Shown here piece by piece: positions 11,566 to 22,496 of a stretch of DNA of 64,000 nucleotides (positions are counted from its first letter, which is position 1; each line of letters opens with the position of its first letter). This stretch comes from Echinococcus granulosus (taxonomy: Eukaryota > Platyhelminthes > Cestoda > Cyclophyllidea > Taeniidae): NCBI RefSeq assembly GCF_000524195.1, contig NW_020170533.1, positions 45,221-109,220 on the forward strand, read 5' to 3'. The position numbers and the translations under genes are program-made. Below the pieces are notes generated by a model. It saw only the letters and a list, made by a program, of their open reading frames with translations. It ran no database searches and had not been told where the DNA came from.

Positions 11566-14500
11566 GAGACCCTCTATTACTTGAAAATATCGCTAATTGC
11601 CTGTTCCTGTTACAAAAGATCTGAGAAATTTCGATTTGACACCCACTTTATCACTGTTGACATCGCTTCTCTATACTCCCTAATTCACAGTTGCTGTTGC
11701 TGGAGTAGTTGTTTTTCTTTATCAGCAAATTTGGGCCACTTTTATATCATCGATACCAAAGGAGTGGAACAAGCATCTTGTCGTTGCCGCCGAAACAAGG
11801 AAGGGTGAAAATGAATACCACTTAATGAGAGCGAGTAAGTGTCCACATGGTTACCAGAATGCACATGATTCAAAGCGCATGTGTGCAATGTGTGGTTAAA
11901 GCAGTATTATCCTGAGAAGCATCAGCAGATACCGCAGTTTCTTACCATACAGGAACAGAAGCATTGCAAGTTACTACTTGCAAAATTTCACAACCTTAAT
12001 GATGCACTTGGAATAAAGGGAAATCGTGTGCAGATCATTTTGCACTGTGATCCCGAAAATTTCATTGCAAATATTTAACTGCCGATAATTGACTAAACCT
12101 ATTCTAACCGCGCTCAGTGTCTGTGTTACAGTATATACTCCATTTTGTTGATTTAGCTTGTTTTTTGGCAAATAAACATATTATCGCCCTTCTACAGTAG
12201 TTTACCAGTTTGCCATGTTTATTTCGGAAGTAAATTCTAAATATCGGGCAGTTGCTGCTTAAATTAGGCAGGAGAATGTTTGAACCCGTTTCTTTTTCGT
12301 AAGTCCACTAATAAAAATAAAAATTTTATCTGTTAGTTTGAATGCTCAGTAATCTCCCTGGTGTTACGTTTTGCGTTCGAGTTCATCCATGGTTTTAATT
12401 CATGCTGTGCAATAAGCAGTCGCAGAGCGTTGTAATTCTTTGTTTGATTAATCACAACGCATTTGATCAAGGTCTTATCCAGCGCGCAAATGGAATTGGA
12501 TTCGTCGTGCTTGAACTGGATTTTCTGCTTTGCACAAATCTGCAGCACATTATTTGTATTTTCACGTGAGTCGTATTTGTAGTGTATATGTAAAGGGTTT
12601 TCTACAAGTCTGGGGTCGTTGGACAAGTGCTTTTGTACGTGGAACTTGTGCTGCTTACTCGTGTTGTAAAAGTTTGCATGTTTTCCGTTCTTCTACATGT
12701 GAGAGCTTGCTGTTGCTTCTTTGGTGATATTTACAAAATATTGGGGTTACTCTACTATTTTGAATGTCACTGGCGCTTTTTGTTGGTACAACTCGTTACT
12801 TATTGAACCACGTCGAGCTTACTATATGATTCAGTGCTTTAGAATGACTAGGTTGACCTGCTTTATTTGAGACAGCTTAAGGTGCGCAACGATGTTTCTC
12901 TTTCCATTGGCACAATTTGTCACTCAGAGACGAATGACTAGCAGACCTCCTTCGTCTATGCCACTTTCCAAGTTTGATTTGTATTAGTTATTGTTTGTAT
13001 TGCAGGCGGGCCGGGCAGTTGACAGTTTGTGACGAGATAGTCAAGTCGGTGTTCAATATGTCCGAAGATGACACTCTGCTGGAGAAGTGGGTGTGTTTCC
13101 TTTATCTGTCTATGCATGGCCTCTCTAGGTTACAAGTTGGGTTTGTTCTCTTAGGTGAAGATACATAAAGATGGGATAAGCGCAAACTGGACTTCTTACA
13201 CCTTTAGGGTATACTATGGGGTGGCACGTAACGGAGTTAAAATGTGGCAAAAAAATTGGATTCATGAACGCGATTGGTGAATGCATGTACAACTGAAGTG
13301 AAGCCTACGCACTTGCTACCTGCGGAGCGCTCTTTTCTGCATGGCACTGGAGGAACAACAGCGTAAGTCTTGATACGTTTTCCATCCCCCTTTATGTAAC
13401 TAGCCAACGTGATGTTAATAACGAGAGGCCTCAGTTTTGCATTACCACTTTTACCGTCGGCGCATCGTGTGTGTGTGAAGTCCAAGTCTGATTGCTTGGC
13501 CTAAGCGTCAGAAAAACTGCATTTGCGGAGTGATTGTGGTAAAGGGAGTAGCTGAGAAGATGTGTGGCACTGGGTATCGTTGTTTGGAACATTGCAGCAT
13601 CTGAATTGTGAAGAGTGGTGAATGTGTTAACTGATTGCATGAATTAGGCCGACCAAATGACTGGCGTGGGGAGTGAGGAAATCGAATGGAAGACTTTTTC
13701 GGTGACGATGAGCCTGCATACTTCCGTTGCAAGGAATGAAGTTATGTTCCCCTGTTTCGTTGCATGTAATGCCTTTCTCTGTTCAAGTGCTCCCTCACTT
13801 TGGTACAGATTTGGCTTCTTTGTCATTGTCGATGTCAAGAGGCTGACATGGTACGTAGCGTGGATGCACTAGGTTAATTTACAATTGCAATCATGAATAA
13901 TTGTGTCGTACCCACCGTTCTTGCAGAAATGTTTGAGTGCACAATTGTCATTTTCCAAACCTAGGTCACGAGGATGAATCCCACAACCGTTAATCGAAGA
14001 TGGTGGATATATAGAGTGTGCCGTTTTCAGTCTGGGAAATGCTGACACGAAGATTGGACAAGGAAGTGAATTTTCACCTTGTGGGAATTCATTCATGTCC
14101 ACCATTTCGAAAAGTCGCTTTGTCAACGATCATCAGCGTGGCAACTGGTGCGACTGTTTGATTCCACCATGCGGAATGTGTGCACGAAGAATTCACACAA
14201 TTTTTGGAGAAATTTTCGCGAATGCACAGTCTTCAGCGCACTTTCTCCTGTCAGAGCACAGCCGTATCTTCATCATTGGTTCGTTCGGTGTTTTTTATCT
14301 TCATGCGAAGTCCCTTTCTTGTTTACTGTTACCTGCTCCTACCTCTGCCATCTACCACCTTTGAACAGCTGAAGTGGGCTAAGACAAACATCCAACTTGT
14401 GTCAACAATTTGTTGAAAAGCACTTGTTTTCAGTATTAATTGGCCGATGTTCTTGTGATCACTTCTACTTTTCCCCACCTTCAGCACTGCGTGTTTTAAA

Positions 14501-15259
14501 GTAGTTGCACCTTGAAGAGCTATTTGATTACATCACTGTAGAAGGAAGTTTATTGTTAGTGGCGGGAGGAGAATTTGAGGGTTACTGACCAGAGGAGGGG
14601 CTATGACACCAAGATGGCGAAAAGGAGAGACGGGACTGAGGAGTGAAGAGTCTGCGTAGTTGAATGTGCTGCCCGAGTAAACATTGCTTCGCTTTTATAT
14701 TTCACAATTGGTGCTTCGTATAACCCCTCTTCTTTAACGGCCACTGCAACGTAGTTGATGCTTTGAAAACTGTCGTTGCACTGGTGAAGGGCGTTATGCG
14801 CTTGTTATGTACCGGAAGGAGAAAAAGTTGGATGCTGCTGTCATAGATCGCAGTCGGATCCTTCTACTGTGACGTAAAGGCGTACCGTCTTGCACTCCAA
14901 TTTGGAAGGTTGTTAACTGTAGTTGAATTTGCCAATGACTGGTGGTAGAGGAGTTGGCAGAATGACCTTGGAGAAGGTGAGGACATGGGAAAGTGCTGTT
15001 AGGAATGCAGAGCAGAAGTGGGCTGAATGGCAGTGGGAGTGAATGGGGCGCTCTGGTGTCAGAGTATCCGCATTCGATGCGCAAATTGAATGGTCTGAAT
15101 AACTGAATACACAGGAAGTACCGTCTCTGCCTGTTTGCAGCTCTGAGATGGTTGTGAGGTCGTATAAATCGTTTTGTTTTGCAAATCATTTAGTAAGGTG
15201 CGTCAAGATGTGGTTGTGTGAGTGGAGAAGATGTCGCGGCAGCAGTAGATATTGAATGC
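11566..15259. other. no gene recognised
   Basis: Possible isolated exons occur, but none joins into a model. One is at about 13005-13088 (plus), after a TATTGCAG acceptor, reading CDEIVKSVFNMSEDDTLLEK. Another on the minus strand, about 13869-14080, reads DNCALKHFCKNGG and CNC, a cysteine spacing that recalls part of an EGF-like module. The rest is AT-rich or low-complexity sequence without identifiable products. Confidence 0.35.
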
Positions 15260-15690
15260 CTTGGCCCCGTGTTTACTACTGAGGTGAGGCATGCTGTGAA
15301 GCAAAAGCTCAGACGGCGTCGCCAGGGGAGGAGTGGACAGTGTTAGGCGGTATAGAAGCTCTTGAGAGAAGAGCACATGCCACGCGTGTCGGAATAACTT
15401 TTGGAGGTGGAATTTACTTCGTCAATGACTTGTTCATCTACTTATCTACGTATCTGTGTATCTATCCCTCCACCAATCCATCTGTCTGTCTGTCTGAGTG
15501 TTTGTGGACATGCCTGTTGATCTGTCCGATGGCTTGGCTGCTACACTCATCTCTTCATCTAACCACCCAAATGCTCCTCCCTGCCACCTCTCCAACGCAC
15601 CGCCATTCCCACTGCACACAGAAGTGACAAGACGCAGCATAGCAGCAAACAGTCAAATGTAATTGCGGACATTCATGGATATGATAAATT
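15260..15690 (+). repeat. repeat beta, longest copy
   Basis: 15260-15460 aligns with 19468-19670, and 15432-15680 aligns with 1911-2139. In both 5' copies one frame reads LGPVFTT(E/N)VRHA(V/A)KQ(K/N)LRRRRQ and ends in GQC plus TAG. That run of basic residues recalls the LRRRL of the family P last exon, so beta may derive from a relative of that family. The 3' end abuts the last exon of the minus-strand gene at 15705. Confidence 0.55.
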
Positions 15691-15704
15691 AGGGAATGAA
15701 TCAT

Positions 15705-16764
15705 CTAATCACATGCTGGTGAAAAACAACAACAGAACAGATGCTTTAGACGTCGTCGTAGACGCTTGACCCACTAAAATGGAAGCAAGTGGTCATTGGC
15801 AAAGTGGTCATTGTAAAGATTGTTTAAATGCTTGTATGCAACTTACCGACGACTTCGACTCGCATGGTGCCGGTAACGCCGGTAACGCTGGGTCCTCTCC
15901 ACCTGTACGGCACATGCCCTCGTCAGTGGAGGACAGGCTGGATGTGGTGTCCGTGCTGTCAGGGGACGCGCACCACGCATCAGTAATGGGAAAGAAGTAA
16001 AATCCCGTAATCGTTTCCTCCTGACTGTTATGCCACAGTGCCGTTCCCACGGTAAAGAACTCCTCAATTTTCTCTTCCTCCTCACCACCACCTCCCTCTC
16101 CTGATGCCTCCCCAACTCCCACTTCTTTTGTTTCATCGGCTACAGCTTCTGGTCCTGGTGCTGACGTTTCTTTGTGATTTAACAATAAAGGGTAGGTTAA
16201 TGTTAAACTTGGCGAAATGCAGATAGGGGAGGAGAGTGCGACTTCAGCTGTGAGTGGAGACTTGCCATGAGTGAACAACGCTGGGATGGATAGCGGTGGG
16301 TGAGTTATCCAATTCAATATCGGTTGATAAGGCGCGGACGTTGCTGTCGACTTCCACATTGGCTTCGGCAGAGAAAGAGGAAGCAATGGCAGCAGGAACG
16401 GCGAAAGGGATGCCATCGATCCTGGTAGTGGCGATCTTGGTGATAGAGGAAACACATTCCTAACCACTGAAGGGGGCTTTTTACCGCCAGTAGCCGTAGG
16501 TGGTTGTTCTGCAAAGGCTAGATAAGAGGCAGTGATGAAGAAAGAAACCCGTCTTTCATGTGTGAGGACGTAAAGAGTCGTGAAGTGAGCCTTACCACAC
16601 GCAGTTGCGTTGTGGGGCCAGTCTATACGTCTTGCGACAAGTCGCCGACGTCTGTCCCGCCTCCACCGGCCGTACACGAAGTGGAGAATCATGAGGCCCA
16701 GCATGAATTGCCTCCACACTTGTACCGCACTTTTCTCTGAATCGCTAGCCATCAGCATTCGCAT
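15705..16764 (-). CDS. family P protein, three exons, unknown function
   Basis: I do not recognise this protein. A consistent spliced model is exon 1 16764-16596, exon 2 16508-15847 and exon 3 15773-15705 (299 codons plus TAG). Donors are GTAAGG and GTAAGT; acceptors are TTTGCAG and ATTTTAG; phases agree throughout. Exon 1 starts MRMLMASDSEKSAVQV, then a short hydrophobic stretch (FMLGLMILHFVYG) and an Arg-rich run (WRRDRRRRLVARR), like a type II membrane anchor. Exon 2 is Pro/Ser/Leu-rich, then acidic (EASGEGGGGEEEE), then a conserved block with FFTVGTAL, YFFPITDAWC and TTSSLSSTD. Exon 3 encodes WVKRLRRRLKHLFCCCF and ends D-stop; basic residues plus three cysteines could be a palmitoylated membrane contact (inference). 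The copy at 5530-7190 agrees at first, conserved-block and last exons, with mostly synonymous changes in the last exon. A decayed copy remains possible. Confidence 0.5.
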
Positions 16765-17180
16765 AGTGTCCTAGAAGGAAGTGAAGCTTTAAATGACAAG
16801 CCCAACTTGGCATATCGATTGACTGACTGATTGATTGCTTTCTCGCCTGCTTGCCTGGTTACTTCATCGATGGTCTGAGGCAGTCAATAAAAAATTTGAT
16901 TTGAACTTCACATGCAGTTGCGGGCGCAAGGGGGTTGGAGGTGGTGTCAAGTCAGAATGGAAAACTACTTAAAAGGCCGTTTAAATGCCTGAATAGAGGC
17001 CACAATGATCGTAGAAAGTGAAAGCAGTGTGCAGCTGCCCTCTAACCTCAATTCCATTTGAAGGTAGTAGGAAGTAGTCATTTCTCGCAGTCAGCCTTCA
17101 TTTCCCTAGTGAGGTTCCGTGCCCCAATTTGCATGTCTTCTGTTGACCTAGGTGCAGCAGTAGTTGGGCAATTGGCAAGT
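16765..17180 (-). repeat. family P 5' flank, shared with 5700-6100
   Basis: Reading on the minus strand toward the gene at 16764, this matches the plus-strand sequence 5700-6101. Shared blocks are CAACTACTGCTG.ACCTA, GAAGGCT, GACTTGRCMCCACCTCC, CATGTGAAGYTCAAATCAAATTTTT and AATCAGTCAGTCAATCGAT. The last block also precedes the fragment at 2207. It is the probable promoter and 5' UTR region of the family, duplicated with the gene. Confidence 0.5.
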
Positions 17181-17231
17181 TGCTTCTATGTGACTTTGCA
17201 AAGATCATTTGAATGCATGTATGCGACCCAC

Positions 17232-17620
17232 CGAAGACTGCGATTTGGATGATTTTGGAAGCACTGATCCTAATCCAGCTATGTCTCACCTGTCCTTGTC
17301 AGTAGAGAGCAGGCTTGATGTCGGGTCTACACCGCCTGGAGGCCTGCACCACGGGTCGGTGACGGGAAGGAAGAAATAGTCTGTGATGATCTCCTTCCCA
17401 TTGTTACATCGCAATGCCGTACCCACTGTGCAGAACTCCTCAATTTCCTCCTCTTTCCCTATTTCTCCTCCTCATCGTCTCCTTACAATCTCACCATCTT
17501 CCCCTCTTAATACTGCTTCTGCTCTTGTTTTTTCTGATCCATCTGCTTTAGATTTTGATTTAGCAGTGATTGTTAAACTTCGTGAATGGGAAGTGGAAAA
17601 CGAGGATGCCATGTCAGCTT
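17232..17620 (-). pseudogene. family P relic, middle exon only
   Basis: The minus strand reads EEIEEFCTVGTALRCNN, then IITDYFFLPVTDPWC, then DPTSSLLSTDKDR, a close parallel to the conserved block of the other copies. It then ends at the same splice-donor position (TTCG then GTGGGT at 17232). A TGA interrupts the acidic stretch upstream. The last exon is not preserved: the expected position carries CACCTAG then GTCAACAG without the LRRRL motif. This copy lies immediately upstream of the intact one, in tandem head-to-tail. Confidence 0.55.
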
Positions 17621-18487
17621 CGTGTGGAGGCTGACATTGAGCCTTTTATAAGTGTTCGGTAATCCCATGTTGATTCAACCTTTAGAAGTGCATGGAATGA
17701 CCAGAAGTGGGCATTTAAAGTGGTCTTTAAATGGATGCATTTTGTGTTGGAGTCCACTGGTGCATTGCTCCTGATAGTCATTTGCTGTGCCATCAATGAT
17801 ACCACCCACCTCATGGGGGAACGCATTTTATCCCTCTTTCAACCATTATTTTGGCTAATTTGTTACACTGGTGAAGTAATCTGTAAAGTGATTGAATTCA
17901 TGTTGGCATGTTGGTAGAGAGGTTGATGGGAGGTGCTGCGTAACCACGGACTTGAGGATTTCCTCAGTATCTAAATTAATTTTCTTTAGTGCTTTTCAAA
18001 GACATTTGATGAATTATTTCATTGGACGCTGGTTGGATAATGTGGTGTTTCCATAACCATCGACAAGCATGCAAGGTGCTTACTTCATCGGCTTACCTCA
18101 TGGTGATTGCTGATGTTGGCGTAAGTGTCTGCGGACGTGCGGGTTTTGGGATCCATCAGATTATATTTGAGTGCCACCAAAGGTGCCACATCGAATTGCT
18201 TACTTGTGTACAGTGATTGCATTGCTGTAGCGCCTGCGGTGGATCGTAAGCACTGCACTAAGTAAGTGAGGCGAAGTTTCCATTTATACCTTTAGAAGTG
18301 GAAACTATGGGAAAATATGACGGAGTGGTCTATTATTGAGTTGGTAGTGTGTCACCCAATGGTGTGATTTTCAACTGACAGGTAAAATGGGGTAGAATGG
18401 TGGGTGGATGAGAAGCTGACCGAAATACCCACGTTGCGCCTATATTGGAAGCAATCACCGTCCCAATATCAACAACTCGGCATTTGT
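17621..18487. other. no gene recognised
   Basis: A 66-codon hydrophobic frame at 17720-17917 (plus) has no splice or homology support. No repeat match to the rest of the window is evident. Confidence 0.35.
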
Positions 18488-18541
18488 CTCCTCCTCCTCC
18501 CCCCCCTCCCTCCTCCTCCTCCTCCTCCTCCCCCTCCTCGG
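18488..18541 (+). repeat. CTC/CCT simple-sequence repeat
   Basis: About 50 bases of CTCCTC and CCCC runs (GGA/GAG on the minus strand), a pyrimidine microsatellite. Confidence 0.85.
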
Positions 18542-18671
18542 CCCCCATTCCCCTGAGATAAACAGACTGACTAGTTGAGGGCATTTATGTTGGTACTATG
18601 TATTGAGCAGGCAACAGAGGTTGGGGAAATGCGCGCCCAGAAGTCTCTTCTGCCTCGACGGTTGATGACGA

Positions 18672-18934
18672 CTACTTCGTCACGCGACCTGCATCCACTG
18701 AACGCTTATCGCCCAAAGCGCACATGCGACCGGGCCATCCTTGGTGCGCCCCTTTGTGGGCGGCCACTGTTTGCACCACTACCAGCCAGCATTCTCCGGT
18801 ATCTAGGGTAGGAAATCCGTTTAATTTCGGTAGGGGGTTTAGCGAATCATTGATGTGGGGTAATGGAAAGGCGTCCTTCTTCGTCGCTGTGATCAACTTC
18901 CTGTATTCGACGCACAGCTTTATCTTAAATCATA
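18672..18934 (-). mobile_element. Ty3/gypsy-like reverse transcriptase fragment
   Basis: The minus-strand frame contains KLCVEYRKLITATKKDAF followed by PLPHINDSL and then FPTLDTGECW. This matches the conserved start of Ty3/gypsy reverse transcriptase (consensus CVDYRKLN..T..D.YPLP.ID..L, then F.TLD). Only about 50 residues fit. The frame closes just upstream, and the downstream catalytic region (FGL..AP, YxDD) is not recognisable. It is therefore a decayed fragment, not a working element. Confidence 0.7.
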
Positions 18935-19467
18935 AGAATATACTCGCTCATTTAATTGGTAGCTTACAACGTTTTTCGCCCTCTGCCGGTTGACTTATAC
19001 AAGCAGCAAGCATCAGTCATCCAGGTTGGTCTTGGGTGTAGCTGCGGCCTCGAAGAGGGCGTGACAAATGACATTGACATCTTCCCTCGGTGCCAAGATG
19101 ACTGCATTGGCTTCAGTACATTGGTGGGTAGAGGAGACACCCTCCACAAAATTCGGGACGACTTCGATTATTGCAGGAAAAGCAGCGTGAAGAACCGCGG
19201 CTTAAGCCAGTTCTGAACATGAGGTAAATTGCACTGTTCAAATTTCCTTGCCTATATTCACATTTGACGACATCTCCCCTTCCACTACCATCACTTTTCC
19301 TTCTGCTAAACGTAATCCTGTAGACAGCAAGGCGATTTTATTTTTGTGACACAGACTCGAGCAGGCCTAAAGATTTGTTAGTAACCAGGCTGTGCCACAG
19401 TCAGAACAAGAGCTGCATGGACATCACTCTAGTTGGCCTGATTGTTGCCAGATTGAATGAGACCCGT
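18935..19467. other. probable decayed retroelement flank
   Basis: Open frames on both strands between 18960 and 19216 carry no motif I can name. The position next to the reverse transcriptase fragment suggests they belong to the same decayed element. Confidence 0.3.
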
Positions 19468-19670
19468 CTTGGCCCCGTGTTTACTACCAACGTGAGGCAT
19501 GCCGCAAAACAAAACCTCAGACGGCGTCGACAGACGAGCAGTGGACAATGTTAGTTGGTATAGAGGCTTTCGAGAAGAGAACGCATGCTACACATGCCAG
19601 AGTAACCTTTCGAGGTAGAATTTACTTCGTTAATAACTCGCTCACCTACTTATCTACATAGCTATGTACC
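19468..19670 (+). repeat. repeat beta, 5' copy
   Basis: This aligns with 15260-15460 at roughly four matches in five by eye, including CTTGGCCCCGTGTTTACTAC, CTCAGACGGCGTCG and the conserved TAG after GGACARTGT. Confidence 0.65.
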
Positions 19671-21740
19671 TTGGACTTGCCTACCAATATGTCAAATTTT
19701 GACAAAATTCCATCCCTAAAAACGAAAATGCGACTCTAGTTTTGCATATTTTTAGCATATTTTGAAAGAAAAATAACAAATTTGCGTATTGTTTACTAAA
19801 GTGCATTTAATTTTGGAAATCCCGCTAGGAGGTGTCTTTATTAACTACAGGAGGAAATACTCGAGGTTATTCCCTACTGCTCTAGTAGTCCTGAAATGTG
19901 ATCCATTCGAAGCAAACGATTATAGTCCACCACTAAACATCCAATGGTTTACAATTCAATCGCTGGCGGTGATTGAAGCATCCTTGCAGAGGCACCTCAA
20001 AAGTAACTCCACTTGTGGAAGCAGGTGTGGTAGCGAGGCAGTTGAATGTTTAATTTCTTCGGCCGGCTTGCCACATTTTGACATCGGTGTACGAATCCCT
20101 GGCAAATCAACGGATTGACACAACTCAAAGTCGGTGATTCGACATAGGTTTCCACCTCTTCTGCTGTACATCTCTGCAGTCGAAATGGAGTCCTTTAGTG
20201 ACGTAGCGCCATGCCAATCGAATTCCATGTAGGGAACCTTCAAGGCTTTAATACTGTGAGTCAGAAATTAAGGCAGAGGATTCTTCAGTCGTCAATGCCA
20301 GTGAAGTTAAATTGACTAAGTAGCCCACCGTTGACGTGGCAGCTAATGTCCTTGGAACGTAAGAACTCATAAACAGCCTCACTTATTGTGACACGAGGTA
20401 CCTGGAAGTGCAGAAGACACGAGTCATTATGCTTCGACTACTCTGAGGCTCTCTTCTTCTAGATGAAGAAGGCACACCCACAAGTACGATAAGCATTACT
20501 GTTTCGTAAGGGGGCATCGAGGATTGGCGTCTCGATGGGCCGCTGTGGGCTAACTCATCTTCAATGAATTTTTTCAAAGAACATTATTACACCATCGGAT
20601 CTGTCACACAACGCCCACACAAACACAATAATTGGTACCAAAATGGGAAAGCTTTTTCCGTAAAAAAGAAGGAACATAATGTTTGCTTACTAAATTCTAG
20701 CACCGTTGAGGCAGGAGAAATTCCGAGCATAAAATAGGCAAGCTGTAATTCTGCAAGAACTATTTTGAGTTTCAACCCTGTCAGCTGCAATTTTATGGCA
20801 GAGCATGGTCAACTCACCCATTTTCTGGGACTTCACGGCCAGACAGAAGAAGTAATCTCTCAATGTTTACCTTTCATCCAGGCAAGTCGGTGGCCCTGAA
20901 AAGCAACAAATTGGCACTGTTTTGATGGAGACGTCCTTTTCTTTGCCATCAAAAATGCGAAGAAGTAAGCAATTCCCCATCTTACAAGTTGATAAGTCAT
21001 TCAGATGTTTAGGTGAAATTCCCAGCCACGCAGAGACTCATCTACTGTTTTTAAATTTCCAAGGCTTTATCCAAGGTTCAAAAAGTTGAGCTAACTTCCC
21101 ATTGTGATGGACGTTTCTGTGGCTTTGGAGGTAAGAATAGGACCAGTAGCTGGTTACGCAAGAAATGCACGTGAATCTTCCCACTTTGAAGGATGGAAGA
21201 ACTCGATCATTTTGCACAAATGCATGAAGAACACTCGAAGGTCAAATAAATGCGAGTAGTGGTGGGAGGCGTTTGTAGATACCTACCCGTGTGCACGGCT
21301 TGGAAATGAGCCTCAAGTTGACGATGGTGCCTGAAGCGCTAGAAGCAGAGGAGGCGAGGAGTCGCCTTGCTGTCCGCATGGGAGAGCGTTGATCTTTGGC
21401 TGGCTTTGGCATGGCAAGAGTTGTAGCAGTGTACAAGTGTGATTAAATTAAAACCCTACTTACATGTCATAGTGACGTTTGACCAACTTGACAATCATAC
21501 GATGGCAACCACGAAGGCTGAAATCAGGTAAGATAATGCGGGAACTTACGCCCTATTTAGTACACATACTACCACCTATCCTTGTACAGCCAAAACCCCC
21601 AAATAACCATTTTTGCTAAAGCTGTTTTTTATCTGGTAGGAGTCGTCGCATTTTCCCGATTGTTTTTGACCCAATCCCGGAAACTGTGCAGCTGCTGCTG
21701 CGATGCTCATAACCCCTTCGGAGTGACCAGGCCGCCGGTG
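19671..21740. other. unassigned open exons, no gene model
   Basis: Several minus-strand pieces have splice-like borders. About 20985-20880 starts MGNCLLLRIFDGKEKD and ends at GATGAAAG then GTAAAC. A block before 20410 reads SMPPYETVMLIVLVGVP and is followed by CACTTCCAG and then VPRVTISEAVYEFLRSKD and a stop. About 21410-21287 starts MPKPAKDQRSPMRTARR and ends at ACACGG then GTAGGT. Their phases do not join convincingly and I recognise none of them. Conflicting open frames exist on the plus strand at 19790-20118. Confidence 0.25.
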
Positions 21741-21752
21741 TGACATGAATTT

Positions 21753-22014
21753 GGATGACCCATCCGCGCTGCTCTGTCCGCCAGTCAGTCGGTGGACTTA
21801 ATCCCATATAGCGGAGGCTCTATTGCGCCATTTGACCTTCACATGGCCTTGAGTCAACACAAGGAACATTCGATTGAGAAGCAAAATAACGCAGTAGAAA
21901 AACCCATATATGGACTTAAGGCCATCCAGAGGTCAAATGACACAACAGAATATCCGCTATATGGATTCAAGTCCACCGACTGACCGACAACCGATCAGCT
22001 CGGATGAGTCACAT
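21753..22014. mobile_element. fold-back inverted-repeat element (MITE-like)
   Basis: Two arms of roughly 95-100 bases, 21753-21850 and 21918-22014, are reverse complements. The core is GTCAGTCGGTGGACTT, then AATCC(C)ATATAGCGGA, then CATTTGACCT, then GGCCTT. The spacer is about 70 bases. There is no open frame, and target-site duplications were not identified. A non-autonomous DNA transposon (MITE) or a hairpin-forming repeat would look like this. Confidence 0.7.
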
Positions 22015-22496
22015 CAACGAGGCGCACACTGAGAAGAGCACAGGCCACCCAAATGTAAGTAATAGTCTTCAGTGTTTCGGAGATTCATCACTCTCACCAT
22101 AATAATAAAGCCTCCCACTGTCGACACCTCGTCGACATCAAATCTTCCCACAGCCCATCAATAGTGGACCTTTTGGACTACCTCAATGCTCGCTCGCCTG
22201 TGTAAGCGAGTTCTCCACGGACACATGACCATACCAATCATCCTGCGTGAGGCCACAATTCGTCCTTTAGGTACACCCGGGGCACTTGTAAGAGCAGAGG
22301 ATAAACAACACTTCGAATCTCGGTAACGCGTGACATTGGAATGGCATCAATGAGAGTGGTAGAGATCAACAAAGAAGCAATAATCTGCGTTTCCAATAAA
22401 TCGGCTGATATGAGGCTGCTGATTGGGTTAGTTCGTGAGCGAAAACAGAGGATGTTGTTGAGAGGACAATGGAGAGAAAGAGAGAGTTGGAAGTCT
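22015..22496. other. intergenic, downstream of PICALM
   Basis: This is the 3' flank of the clathrin assembly gene and presumably includes its 3' UTR. I see no other gene. Confidence 0.5.
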
